Shown: piece by piece, positions 1-9,592 of the stretch
Layout: every line of letters starts with the position of its first letter
Numbering within the stretch: position 1 is the stretch's first letter
Assembly (NCBI RefSeq): GCF_003990185.1
Contig: NZ_RZHF01000004.1
Coordinates: forward strand, 124,001-188,000
DNA length: 64,000 nucleotides
DNA from: Vreelandella nanhaiensis
GTDB lineage: Bacteria > Pseudomonadota > Gammaproteobacteria > Pseudomonadales > Halomonadaceae
Reading direction: 5' to 3'
Position numbers and translations under genes: made by a program
The notes under the pieces: model-generated
Database searches by the model: none
Told to the model about the DNA's origin: nothing
What the model saw: only the letters and a program-made list of their open reading frames with translations

Positions 1-89
1 ATTCGCACGCCATGTACAAGAATGGTACACGTTGAGATATTTGCATTACATAACTAACGGCGGGCAGCGCGACCGCTTAGCGAGACATT

Positions 90-818
90 ATGAGCCGACA
101 CCTCGGGCCTTCTACTACGCCCTGGTTGCCCAACCGGCTTCACAGTGCCTGCGAACTGGGCATAGCCAGTTTGGTGCTACTGATGCTTGGCTGCTTACTA
201 CCTTCACTGATGGCTGCGGGCGCTAATTGGGGGGTGGCTTACGCAACCTATGCGCTAATAAGCCTATGTGTACTGGTTTTCTGGTCTCATGGCGCGCTTG
301 GTTGGGCAAATCGAGTTACGCTATTTCGTGGCGTGCTTATTGCCTTGGTCGCAGGTGCGTTAGCCAATGACACGTTCACCGAGGCCATTTGGCTATGGCT
401 GATAGTCGCCACCACTGCGCTATTGCTTGATGGCGTGGATGGCTGGATAGCCCGGCGAACGCAAAGCTCTACCCCCTTTGGCGCTCGTTTTGATATGGAA
501 CTGGACGCCCTGCTGATACTGCTGTTGTGTATCGGATTGATTCAGGAGAAGTCTCTGGGGCCTTGGGTGCTGTTGATTGGTGTGATGCGCTATCTTTTTA
601 TAGCGGCTAGCTGGCACTTTGTTTGGCTGGCAGCGCCGTTGTTTGCAAGCTTTCGGCGTAAGCTGGTATGTGTTTGGCAGGTTTCCGCACTACTGCTGGC
701 GTTGACGCCTCTTACACACCCGCTGTTTGCCAGCCTGCTCGCGCTCAGCGCGCTCATCTCGCTTGCCTACTCCTTTGGAATAGATAGCTGGTGGCTGTAC
801 AAGCAATCCCGGCGCTGA
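90..818 (+). CDS. CDP-alcohol phosphatidyltransferase family membrane protein
   Basis: Integral membrane enzyme of the family that moves a phospho-alcohol group from a CDP-linked donor to an acceptor alcohol, as in phospholipid head-group synthesis. The 242-residue protein carries the complete family motif DG-x2-AR-x8-G-x3-D-x3-D: D117, G118, A121, R122, G131, D135 and D139. These residues bind metal and CDP. Several hydrophobic helices lie on both sides of the motif. The ATG has only a weak purine-rich ribosome site (AGCGAGA), and an internal start is possible. The sequence does not tell which alcohol is used. The gene stands alone, ending about 60 bases from the convergent DUF1090 gene. Family certain, substrate unknown. 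Confidence 0.85.
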   Translation: MSRHLGPSTTPWLPNRLHSACELGIASLVLLMLGCLLPSLMAAGANWGVAYATYALISLCVLVFWSHGALGWANRVTLFRGVLIALVAGALANDTFTEAIWLWLIVATTALLLDGVDGWIARRTQSSTPFGARFDMELDALLILLLCIGLIQEKSLGPWVLLIGVMRYLFIAASWHFVWLAAPLFASFRRKLVCVWQVSALLLALTPLTHPLFASLLALSALISLAYSFGIDSWWLYKQSRR

Positions 819-878
819 GCATTGTCACTCTGAACTTACCGCTTTATAGCCTGACGGCTAATCTTGAGTGACAGCCTT

Positions 879-1289
879 TCATTGGATGAGCTGGCCATGT
901 AACGCGTTTAATTGCTGGGTGTGCTCTTCAAGCTCTAAGGTTGCTTCTTCAAGCTTGATGCGGCGTTTGCGTATATCGTCTTCATCGCCTTCGCTTAACG
1001 CCTCTTCAAACTCCGCCTGGCGCTCCTGAACCTCTTGCAAACTGGCCTTTACTTCATCCGTTGCCTCGTTCAGAACGCCTACATTGGTGCAGTCGTCTTC
1101 GATAGCTTTCAAGGCGCGCTCAAGGCCCTCTATGCGGTGCAGATTGTTCTGCGCCCTAGCATGCTCCAACTGCTGTTGAATCTCTGCTGCCTTGTGTTGG
1201 CATAAAGCCTCATCGGCACTTGCCACTGAAGGCAGTACCATACCGGCCAACAAAGTTATAATCCCTATTTTGACGATATGTTTATTCAT
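879..1289 (-). CDS. DUF1090 (YqjC-like) periplasmic coiled-coil protein
   Basis: Small exported protein of the DUF1090/YqjC type, function unknown. The reading frame is open further upstream. I start at the ATG beginning MNKHIVKIG because AAGGAG sits just before it and a signal peptide follows (hydrophobic IGIITLLAGMVLPSVASA, cleavage expected after ASA). The mature part has two cysteines (in LCQHK and DDCTN) and long Glu/Gln/Leu-rich helices typical of a coiled coil. Related proteins in enteric bacteria are linked to acid or osmotic stress, but nothing here confirms such a role. Monocistronic and divergent from modA. Confidence 0.75.
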   Translation of the reverse strand: MNKHIVKIGIITLLAGMVLPSVASADEALCQHKAAEIQQQLEHARAQNNLHRIEGLERALKAIEDDCTNVGVLNEATDEVKASLQEVQERQAEFEEALSEGDEDDIRKRRIKLEEATLELEEHTQQLNALHGQLIQ

Positions 1290-1511
1290 TTTTGCTTTTC
1301 TCCTTGAGAGGCTTATCTGGCCAATAAATATTGAAGCATTTATGCATTGCTGGCGCTTGGAACGCAAAAGGGAGCTGTAGTTCTGGCTATTAATCCCCTG
1401 ATACCAACGAAAACGCACCAAGCGAGCTTATGACAAAGCGGTTGAGTTGAACGGCAAAAGACTTTTAACTATCGTTCGCTACTCTCTAATGTTCACAACG
1501 GAAGTAACAGG

Positions 1512-2327
1512 ATGACCAAAGCCGGGACCAGCGCAAAAAAAGGCCCCCCTTTTGCCGGGTGGAGTTTCGCTTTTGCCGTTACAGTCATGCTGACTATCTT
1601 CTCGTCAGCGACGGCGGCGGTGAACGTTCAAGTAGCCGCAGCGGCCTCGCTTACCGATGCGCTCAATGAAGCCATTGCTACCTATGAAGCCCAGCACGAT
1701 GTGGTCATAACGCCTATTTACGCCTCTTCCTCGACACTTGCCCGCCAGATCGCCAACGGCAGCCCGGCAGCGCTGTTTCTTTCAGCGAACGTCGAGTGGA
1801 TGGACTGGCTGGAAACGCAGGGTATCAACGTTCAGCAACGTAGTGATTTACTCCACAACCGCCTAGCGCTAATTTCATCAAGCCCTGACCTGCCGGAGCA
1901 GTTCACGCCCGGTGAAGGCGCTTCTATCGCAACTCTTTTGGAGGACCGCGACCGGCTCTCGGTGGGAGACCCCGACCACGTACCCGCCGGCATGTATACC
2001 CAGCAGGCGCTTGAAGCCTTGGACGAATGGAATGAGTTATTCCCAAGGCTTGCTCGCGGTAACGATGTGCGCGCGGCGCTCACCCTCGTTGAACGTCTGG
2101 AAACGCCGGTAGGCGTTGTCTACCAAACCGATGCGCTGGCCAGCGAGCGCGTTCGCATACTGGGGCTTTTTCCATCTGAGACCCACGAGCCGATTACCTA
2201 CCCGTTAGCGCTAATCGACGCCAAGCAGAACGATGCAGCGGTTGCCTTACGCGAGTGGCTTGAAAGTGAAGAAGCGCTAGGCATCTTTGCCAAGTACGGG
2301 TTTGATACAGGTATGAGCCAACAGTGA
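1512..2327 (+). CDS. modA: Molybdate ABC transporter, periplasmic binding protein ModA
   Basis: Captures molybdate (or tungstate) in the periplasm and passes it to the ModB permease. The 271-residue protein has an N-terminal hydrophobic export segment ending near ATAAVNVQVAAAASL. The early AASLTDAL segment and the YASSSTLARQI segment match the anion-binding loops of ModA, and the GMYTQQALE and GVVYQTDAL segments are also conserved. The stop overlaps the GTG start of modB and modC follows, the usual modABC order. A GGAAG-like ribosome site precedes the ATG. I could not find a convincing ModE operator in the upstream 220 bases. Confidence 0.95.
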   Translation: MTKAGTSAKKGPPFAGWSFAFAVTVMLTIFSSATAAVNVQVAAAASLTDALNEAIATYEAQHDVVITPIYASSSTLARQIANGSPAALFLSANVEWMDWLETQGINVQQRSDLLHNRLALISSSPDLPEQFTPGEGASIATLLEDRDRLSVGDPDHVPAGMYTQQALEALDEWNELFPRLARGNDVRAALTLVERLETPVGVVYQTDALASERVRILGLFPSETHEPITYPLALIDAKQNDAAVALREWLESEEALGIFAKYGFDTGMSQQ

Positions 2328-3022
2328 CCCTATCGCCTGCCGAGTGGGAAGCCATTCGCCTAAGCCTATTGATCGGGCTGGCCGCCGTTGCCTGGATTCT
2401 ACCCTTGGGTATTGGCGTTGCCTGGCTACTCGCTCGGTATGAATTTCGTGGCAAGGCGCTACTGGATGGTCTGATTCATTTGCCGCTGGTGCTTCCGCCC
2501 GTGGTGGTTGGCTACTTACTGCTGGTGGCGCTGGGTAGGCAAGGCGTTATTGGCCAATGGCTATACAGCACTCTGGGTGTATCGCTACCGTTTACCTGGC
2601 AAGGTGCTGCCGTGGCCAGCGGCGTAATGGCATTTCCGCTGCTGGTGCGTGCCCTCAGACTATCCCTTGAAGCGGTTGACCCTAAGCTTGAAGCGGCCGC
2701 CAGTACTCTGGGCGCCAACCGGTGGCGAGTGTTTACCACCATTACCCTGCCGCTGGCGATCCCCGGCCTGCTGACCGGTACGGTACTGGCTTTCGCCCGA
2801 GCGCTTTCCGAGTTTGGCGCAACGATTACGTTTGCCTCCAACATCCCCGGTGAAACCCGTACGCTACCGTTGGCGCTTTATACTCTGATCCAGTCGCCGG
2901 GCCAGGAGGCCGCCGCCGCACGCTTATGCGTGATTGCCATTGCAATCGCCCTGGCATCACTGATTGCCTCCGAATGGTTGGCCCGCCGTACTCGACAACG
3001 CCTACAGGAACGTGATGGCTAA
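2324..3022 (+). CDS. modB: Molybdate ABC transporter permease ModB
   Basis: Inner-membrane permease of the molybdate importer. The 232-residue protein has about five transmembrane helices and the BPD-type EAA loop (EAAASTLGANRWRVFTTITLP), which contacts ModC. The GTG start overlaps the modA stop (GTGA), so translation is coupled. It ends 8 bases inside modC. LPPVVVGYLLL near residue 55 is typical of ModB. Length is normal for the family. Confidence 0.95.
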   Translation: MTLSPAEWEAIRLSLLIGLAAVAWILPLGIGVAWLLARYEFRGKALLDGLIHLPLVLPPVVVGYLLLVALGRQGVIGQWLYSTLGVSLPFTWQGAAVASGVMAFPLLVRALRLSLEAVDPKLEAAASTLGANRWRVFTTITLPLAIPGLLTGTVLAFARALSEFGATITFASNIPGETRTLPLALYTLIQSPGQEAAAARLCVIAIAIALASLIASEWLARRTRQRLQERDG

Positions 3023-4127
3023 TGTAACCAATCGCCAATCCCCAGCCGCTTCGCGGCTCACGCTGCAGGTCGAACAACAATTGGGCGCCTTTCAGCTTTT
3101 GGCGGCGCTCGACCTACCCGCCATAGGCGTCAGCGGTATTTTCGGCCCCTCGGGCAGCGGTAAAACCAGCCTGCTCAGACTGATCGCCGGGCTTGAACGG
3201 CCAATACGGGGCACGATCACGCTGGGCGAGCAGACGCTGCTGAATACCCAGCAGGGCATCTTCATTCCTCCTCACCGCCGACGTATCGGCGTGGTCTTTC
3301 AAGAGGCGCGTCTGTTTCCGCATTACCTGGTACGCGGCAACCTGGCTTACGGTATGCGCAGCCCGGCTCCCCAACGCTTCGCTGAAATCGTCGAACTATT
3401 GGGCATCGAAAGGTTGTTGGAACGCATGCCCGGCACGCTCTCAGGCGGCGAGGCCCGGCGCGTGGCGATAGGCCGTGCCCTTTTGAGCGAGCCACAGCTG
3501 TTACTCATGGATGAGCCGTTAACCGGGCTCGATGACGCCCGCAAGAATGAGCTGTTGCGCTATATCACCCGGCTCACCCAGCAGGTGGATATTCCCATCG
3601 TTTATGTCAGCCACGATGCCAAGGAGATCACGAGCATCGCCGATCATCTGGTGGTCATGAAAGCCGGCCAAGTTCGTGCCAGCAACAAGCTCGATGCGTT
3701 GCTTCAGCGCTTTGACCTTACCCATGAACTGGGGGGCTTCGACGCCGCCTCGCTTCTGGAAGGCACTGTCATCGCCCACGATGCAACATACGACCTGACC
3801 CATCTGGCATTGGATGACGGGCATCAACTGGTGCTGCCCGGGATCTCGGCAGCGTTGGGACGCCGCTTACGTGTACGCATTCTGGCGCGCGATATCGCCC
3901 TGTCACTGGTGCCGATTTCCGGTACCAGCTACCGCAACCAGCTCAGCGCAACCATCGTCGATAACACGATCCTTCCAGAAACACCTTACACCGTCGAAAT
4001 ACGTCTGGCGATTGGTACCTTCACCTTGCGGGCACGGCTAACGCGTAAATCCTGGGATGAAATGGGTTTAAAGCAGGGCATGCAAGTCACGGCACTGATT
4101 CGCAGCGTATCGTTTAGTGCATGCTAG
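3015..4127 (+). CDS. modC: Molybdate ABC transporter ATPase ModC
   Basis: ATPase that drives molybdate import through ModB. In the 370-residue protein, Walker A is GPSGSGKTS, the signature is LSGGEARRVAIGRAL and Walker B is LLLMDEPLTGLD, followed by the switch His in YVSHD. The C-terminal 130 residues form a mop/TOBE molybdate-binding domain (ARDIALSL, TVEIRLAIG). I start at the ATG overlapping the end of modB, with AGGA just upstream. The frame is open 17 codons further but without a ribosome site. Last gene of the modABC operon; no clear T-tailed terminator follows. Confidence 0.95.
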   Translation: MANVTNRQSPAASRLTLQVEQQLGAFQLLAALDLPAIGVSGIFGPSGSGKTSLLRLIAGLERPIRGTITLGEQTLLNTQQGIFIPPHRRRIGVVFQEARLFPHYLVRGNLAYGMRSPAPQRFAEIVELLGIERLLERMPGTLSGGEARRVAIGRALLSEPQLLLMDEPLTGLDDARKNELLRYITRLTQQVDIPIVYVSHDAKEITSIADHLVVMKAGQVRASNKLDALLQRFDLTHELGGFDAASLLEGTVIAHDATYDLTHLALDDGHQLVLPGISAALGRRLRVRILARDIALSLVPISGTSYRNQLSATIVDNTILPETPYTVEIRLAIGTFTLRARLTRKSWDEMGLKQGMQVTALIRSVSFSAC

Positions 4128-4361
4128 ATGCATAGCTTAGCGTCTCTTGTAAGTAATTCACCCAATGCTGAGACAGTTAGCCAGGGCTATATTACTTGGC
4201 GGAGATAAAGTTTATTTTTTAGCTACTTAGCTTCTATCGTCAAGCAATCATGCTAGGATTTATCGCATCTGCATACCCGACTGCTTCGCTCAGGTATAAG
4301 GACTTCGCCATGCCGTTCGGCCCTTACAGGCGGTAATATTCAGCAAGAGAATTCACCGATC
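4128..4361 (+). promoter_or_regulatory. Structured leader region upstream of mntP
   Basis: This 234-base stretch between modC and mntP holds two small dyads. TACC and GGTA flank a CTGCTTCG loop near 4274-4296. TAAGG and CCTTA flank an inner GCC/GGC hairpin near 4297-4327. A 28-codon open frame (ATG at about 4250, ending 25 bases before mntP) runs through them without a clear ribosome site. Other bacteria put a Mn-sensing yybP-ykoY riboswitch here, but I could not find its conserved GGGGAGUA and CAUAC loop elements. Function unproven. Confidence 0.3.
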
Positions 4362-4922
4362 ATGACACCCGTTACGCTGCTGTTTCTCGCCGTTTCCATG
4401 TCGGCCGACGCATTTGCAGCTTCTATCAGCAAAGGCGCCGAATTAAAAAGGCCGCGGTTTCACCATGCGCTTGGTATTGGCCTGGTATTCGGCATTATCG
4501 AAGCCATTACACCACTGCTGGGCTGGGTGGCAGGCGTCGCCTCACAGCGATTCGTTCAGGCCTGGGATCATTGGGTTGCGTTTACGCTGTTATCCGCCAT
4601 CGGTCTGCACATGATGTACGCCGCGCTAAAAAAAGAAGACAAGATAGAACACCGCAAGCAAACTCTTTGGCTGCTCGTGCTCACCGCCATTGCCACCAGC
4701 CTTGATGCCATGGCCGTAGGCGCAAGCCTTGCCTTTATCGACGCCGATATCATCGCCACCAGCCTGGCCATTGGCTTGGCGACCACCGTAATGACTTCCA
4801 TCGGCACGCTGCTTGGCCATAAATTCGGACAGTTCGTCGGCCACTGGGCCGAGCTGATTGGCGGAATCGTGCTGATCGGCATTGGCGTCATGGTCCTTAT
4901 TCAGCATACAGGGATATTATAA
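4362..4922 (+). CDS. mntP: Manganese efflux pump MntP
   Basis: Exports Mn2+ across the inner membrane. The 186-residue protein has six transmembrane helices in two related halves. Each half has the acidic signature of the family: SMSADAFAASISKG near the N-terminus and ATSLDAMAVGASLAF in the middle. These Asp-containing helices form the metal path. Length is that of MntP/YebN. The gene is monocistronic, with a long leader upstream and a convergent GFA-family gene downstream. Confidence 0.93.
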   Translation: MTPVTLLFLAVSMSADAFAASISKGAELKRPRFHHALGIGLVFGIIEAITPLLGWVAGVASQRFVQAWDHWVAFTLLSAIGLHMMYAALKKEDKIEHRKQTLWLLVLTAIATSLDAMAVGASLAFIDADIIATSLAIGLATTVMTSIGTLLGHKFGQFVGHWAELIGGIVLIGIGVMVLIQHTGIL

Positions 4923-4959
4923 AACCGCAGGGAAGCTTTACCCTAGGTCGGCAACAGCG

Positions 4960-5430
4960 CTAGCGCTCCAACCCTAGCCGTTGATGCCACTCGGCAAGGC
5001 TTTCATCTGGGTACTCGTCGAAGCATTTATCTTTTGGCTGTGCGTTTACCTCGACCCAGTCGGCCCGGCTTCCCAACATCATGTGCGTCCGCTCAGGCGG
5101 TATCGGCAAATCCGTATCGATTGCCGAGGCAAAGGGGTGCACAAGCTCAGGCCAGTCAGGATCATAAACCCATAGCGCTGTCGCACAATGCTTGCAGAAA
5201 TGTCGCTCCCCAGTGCTTTTCTCTCCATTGATAACCGCTCGATAGATCGAAACGTTCTCACCACCCTTAACATCGAGAGTTTTGCTTTTTCCACTGAGGT
5301 TGATCACGTAACCACCCCCGCCCGCCGTTTTTCGACACACAGAGCAGTAACAGAGATTAAATGGGTAGGGATGGTGTGACGTCACGCTGAACTTCACGGC
5401 CTGGCAATGGCATGCTCCTTCGAGCAGCAT
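4960..5430 (-). CDS. GFA-family zinc protein (CENP-V/GFA fold)
   Basis: Member of the GFA family, named after glutathione-dependent formaldehyde-activating enzyme, although most members have no proven reaction. All zinc-binding cysteines are present in the 156 residues: C7 and C9 (CHC), C27, C29 and C32 (CYCSVC), C79 and C82 (FCKHC). No formaldehyde dehydrogenase gene lies nearby, so a formaldehyde role is not supported by context. Family assignment is firm, function open. Confidence 0.85.
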   Translation of the reverse strand: MLLEGACHCQAVKFSVTSHHPYPFNLCYCSVCRKTAGGGGYVINLSGKSKTLDVKGGENVSIYRAVINGEKSTGERHFCKHCATALWVYDPDWPELVHPFASAIDTDLPIPPERTHMMLGSRADWVEVNAQPKDKCFDEYPDESLAEWHQRLGLER

Positions 5431-5733
5431 AGTGTCCTCCTTTGCAGCAAATACCAGCAGCGAGCATCCGCCGCTGTTTTCAAGAAATGTCTTGGGTAAT
5501 TTTCCAGGTACTTTCTCAATATAGACAAAAGCTCAGCATAGTGGCTCTTGCTCACTACCAGCAGAGTTCATCATCAGCACTGAGTATCAGGAACTCAACA
5601 ATGACCGCCACTACCCCATGGAGCTTAGGCGCTGCGGGTAGCAAAGGCGCTTGCGGCAGAACTGAAGACCAACAACACGTAAGAACTTATGAGAAGACGC
5701 TAGACACGCGTATAAGCCGTTTTACTACCGCTC
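5431..5733. other. Intergenic, no gene recognised
   Basis: About 300 bases between the GFA gene and the GNAT gene. An open frame crosses it on the plus strand, but its translation is low in complexity, has no ribosome site and runs antisense into the GNAT gene. I see no RNA gene or strong hairpin. Confidence 0.5.
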
Positions 5734-6183
5734 CTAGCTATTCAAGAGCGCCATATGAAGCAGCGGATAAGGCTTACCCTGGCCATCCACCAGTGAGCGC
5801 CCGACGACGACAAAGCCCATATGCTGATAGAAGCCGATCGCCTGATCGTTCTGCTCATTAACATCGACCTTGGTAGCCGCCTGGGTATCGATAGCATGGG
5901 AAGCCAGCAGCGCTCCCACACCTTGCCCACGCGCATGAGGGGCAATAAACAGCATTTCGATAGTGCCATCGCTGGTCCCGCAAAAGCCAACGATGTCGCC
6001 AGTCTCATTGCGAGCCAGCGTTAAATCGACTGCATCGAAATACTGCTCAAGAATAAGCGGCTTGAGCGCCAGCAAGTCGCTCTCTGCCAGAAAATCATGA
6101 GTCGCACGAACAGAGGCTTCCCATACGTGCAGAAGGTCGAGGTGGTCGGATTTGCTGGCGCTTTGCAGCATTAGTCGACTCAT
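5734..6183 (-). CDS. GNAT-family N-acetyltransferase (YjaB-like)
   Basis: Acetyl-CoA-dependent acyltransferase of the GNAT fold, 149 residues. It resembles E. coli YjaB along its length: SVRATHDFL near the N-terminus, the acetyl-CoA loop HARGQGVGALL (R/QxxGxG/A type), VNEQNDQAIGFYQHMGF and the C-terminal GKPYPLLHMAL. Substrate unknown. Its ATG overlaps the TGA of the upstream C39-like gene (ATGA), so the two are translationally coupled. Confidence 0.85.
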   Translation of the reverse strand: MSRLMLQSASKSDHLDLLHVWEASVRATHDFLAESDLLALKPLILEQYFDAVDLTLARNETGDIVGFCGTSDGTIEMLFIAPHARGQGVGALLASHAIDTQAATKVDVNEQNDQAIGFYQHMGFVVVGRSLVDGQGKPYPLLHMALLNS

Positions 6184-6596
6184 GAGTTAAAGACCTCGAT
6201 AAACCACGCAGGGTGCATTTCATTGAAATCAGTGCGGATATTGGCAGGCAGATAGCTTGCTGAGTCCAGCACCTGCGGCACGTCATTTTCGCGCGTGAAC
6301 ACTACCCAATGCCAAAACTCCTTGCCGTCTTGCTGATGTGGCTTGATCGCCAACAGCGCTAGCTCCGGCAGTGCCTGCCAAGAGGTAAAGGGTATTTCCT
6401 TTGGCGACGTTGCCACGCCCGCCTGAGAAAGCATCTGTCGAACGTGCTGGGTGTCAGACCACAGCGATTCATCGTCGGCGTAGATACCCATCGCATTGGC
6501 GATGGCTTTCATCTCCGGGTAGGTCTTGCCCAGAATATTGGCTACCGAGGCAATACCACAGCCGGTGATTTCTTCCTGAATGACGGGGTGTTGCAT
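6180..6596 (-). CDS. C39-like cysteine peptidase-fold protein
   Basis: Single-domain protein of 138 residues with the layout of the peptidase C39-like family: C13 in TGCGIAS, H96 in FWHWVVF and D111 in VLDSAS can form a Cys-His-Asp triad. There is no signal peptide, transporter domain or bacteriocin gene nearby, so it is more likely a stand-alone cytoplasmic hydrolase than a leader peptidase. It is the first gene of a two-gene unit with the GNAT acetyltransferase, overlapping by 4 bases. Target unknown. Confidence 0.7.
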   Translation of the reverse strand: MQHPVIQEEITGCGIASVANILGKTYPEMKAIANAMGIYADDESLWSDTQHVRQMLSQAGVATSPKEIPFTSWQALPELALLAIKPHQQDGKEFWHWVVFTRENDVPQVLDSASYLPANIRTDFNEMHPAWFIEVFNS

Positions 6597-6715
6597 GTTT
6601 TGGCCTTGCTGATTGTAGAGGGAGCTAGCGTGTCGTCGAGCACAATCCAGCGGTGTGGGATCGCCCAGCGTTCAGTGGATGCCTGGGCATTGATGTTCTT
6701 TCAGGCCAGGCTTCG

Positions 6716-7375
6716 CTATTGATGCGAATAAATGTCGGCCATTTTGAGTATGTCATCGGTCGGCACGTTCACCAGCGCTGCCGCCGACATGCCCGATGCA
6801 CGAATCGCCCGCTCAGCAATATAAGTGCCCGCCCGGTAGCCGATCCAACGCCGCCCATCGGCATGCTGGATCATCCAGGGCAGGTACGGCGCTGACACGG
6901 GAAGCTCCAGAAGCTCGGCTACCCAGGAGTCGACATCCTCGGGATATTCACCCCAGGGGGTATTGCGCCCACCCACGTCACGCTCGAATACAACCGCAAG
7001 CCCTTCACTGACCACGCCTTCCATAAAGGTAGTACGCGGCTCATCACGGTAAATTACCCAACCTCGCGCCAAATGATGAAGCTCGTGAAATAGTGTAAAA
7101 CGTAACTGAGCGCGGGCAGTAGCAGCGACTCCACCCTCCCGGTTGGCATCTACCGTCCAGCCCACTCGAGACGATGAAATTGCCAGACCCATTTCTCCCG
7201 TTTCGGGGATAACTAGCGTGCCAGTTTGGCAGGCTAGCTCAATTTCTTCTGGTAAAGCTTTAAGATGCCTGCGCACTTCTAGCTCAGCAGCAGAGCAGAC
7301 TTCCTCGATAATTTGGCGAGCATCGGGTGAGAAATGCCGCCCATCATTGGTATCAAGAAATAAGGGAGTGATCAT
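6716..7375 (-). CDS. DUF2268-like putative zinc metalloprotease
   Basis: Predicted Zn-dependent protease of 219 residues. H97, E98 and H101 in FHELHHLAR form a HExxH zinc site, and a downstream Glu (SEGLAVVFE) fits the third ligand or family helix. W and G residues after it (GRRWIGYRAGTYI) resemble DUF2268 proteins. There is no signal peptide, so it is probably cytoplasmic. It lies about 120 bases upstream of the C39-like/GNAT pair on the same strand and may be co-transcribed with it. Biological target unknown. Confidence 0.7.
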   Translation of the reverse strand: MITPLFLDTNDGRHFSPDARQIIEEVCSAAELEVRRHLKALPEEIELACQTGTLVIPETGEMGLAISSSRVGWTVDANREGGVAATARAQLRFTLFHELHHLARGWVIYRDEPRTTFMEGVVSEGLAVVFERDVGGRNTPWGEYPEDVDSWVAELLELPVSAPYLPWMIQHADGRRWIGYRAGTYIAERAIRASGMSAAALVNVPTDDILKMADIYSHQ

Positions 7376-7555
7376 TAGCGCTTCCTTTCAGCAGTCACGT
7401 TGAGCCAGCGAGATGATCCGAACCAGCAGTGACCACTCGCTCTGGGGGTGCCTCCCCCAAATTTAAATTAGTGATCACTTTATTTCCAAGTATTTCTAAC
7501 CGTTATTACCGCTTCTCTGACTACTGACTAGTTTGAATTGCGAGATTCTCAATCT

Positions 7556-7774
7556 TTATGTAAACGTATTGATATACAGCGCTTCCACTTTATCGCGCGC
7601 CCACTGGGTTTTACGCAGAAACTTCAGCGAGGATTTGATGGAAGGATCATTGTGAAAACAGTTGACGTTGATTTCTTCGAACAAGCCATCCCAGCCGTAA
7701 CGTTCGACCAAGCGGGTTAAAATCTTTTCAAGGCTTAAGCCATGTAAAGGGTTGTTAGGTTGCGGATGGTTCAT
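7556..7774 (-). CDS. VF530-family (DUF2132) small DNA-binding-like protein
   Basis: A 72-residue protein matching the VF530 family: [22 protein letters not shown], then [21 protein letters not shown]. The family has a compact helical fold and has been called DNA-binding, but its cellular role is unsettled. No operon partners are evident. Confidence 0.85.
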   Translation of the reverse strand: MNHPQPNNPLHGLSLEKILTRLVERYGWDGLFEEINVNCFHNDPSIKSSLKFLRKTQWARDKVEALYINTFT

Positions 7775-7858
7775 CGATTGATTCCCGGTGGCATGATCAA
7801 AGCCCTATCCAACGAACGGCAGGCTACAAACCACGAATGTTAACAGAGGAGATGGAAA

Positions 7859-7890
7859 AAGCGCGGAGGAAGTCGCCTTCCGCCGCGCTT
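7859..7890 (-). terminator. Rho-independent terminator of the katG remnant
   Basis: AAGCGCGG pairs with CCGCGCTT and inner GGAAG pairs with CTTCC around a TCGC loop, with one mismatch. On the minus strand it is followed by five T residues. It lies about 50 bases past the katG stop, so the original terminator survives although the gene is broken. Confidence 0.8.
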
Positions 7891-7938
7891 ATTTAGGTTA
7901 TCGAGCGAGAAGCCTTTCACTCATCAAAGGCCTGAATC

Positions 7939-9377
<1,439 letters not shown>

Positions 9378-9479
9378 GGTTCTGTCTGTGTCAGAAATTC
9401 TGGCATGAACATTACACCAAATTTTAAATCAGGCACTTAGCATAACAATGTCTCCATATATGTCTCATTAACGTTCTCT

Positions 9480-9516
9480 ATAATATAAATCTATCTAATC
9501 GATGTAATGAGACTAT
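9480..9516 (+). promoter_or_regulatory. OxyR-like operator upstream of the ankyrin-catalase operon
   Basis: Four tetranucleotides sit at the exact OxyR spacing: ATAA (9480), CTAT (9491), ATGT (9502) and CTAT (9513), separated by 7 bases each. They match ATAG-N7-CTAT-N7-ATAG-N7-CTAT at 13 of 16 positions. A TTGATG -35-like hexamer follows directly at 9520, the usual place for OxyR activation. A TATAAT also overlaps the left end. Binding is inferred. Confidence 0.5.
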
Positions 9517-9592
9517 CAGTTGATGGTCTACGCTTTAAACAATCTTTTATCGGCACCGAGCTCAAGAGACAGCACTGAGCTGAGGAGAAAGT

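Noticed and set aside
1290-1511. ModE operator upstream of modABC
   Set aside because: Only a weak TATCGTT-like half site is visible; no convincing ModE palindrome.
4250-4336. yybP-ykoY manganese riboswitch before mntP
   Set aside because: The conserved loop sequences of that class were not found, so I list only a structured leader.
5442-5861. A 139-codon plus-strand open frame after the GFA gene
   Set aside because: It runs antisense into the GNAT gene, lacks a ribosome site and shows no family pattern.
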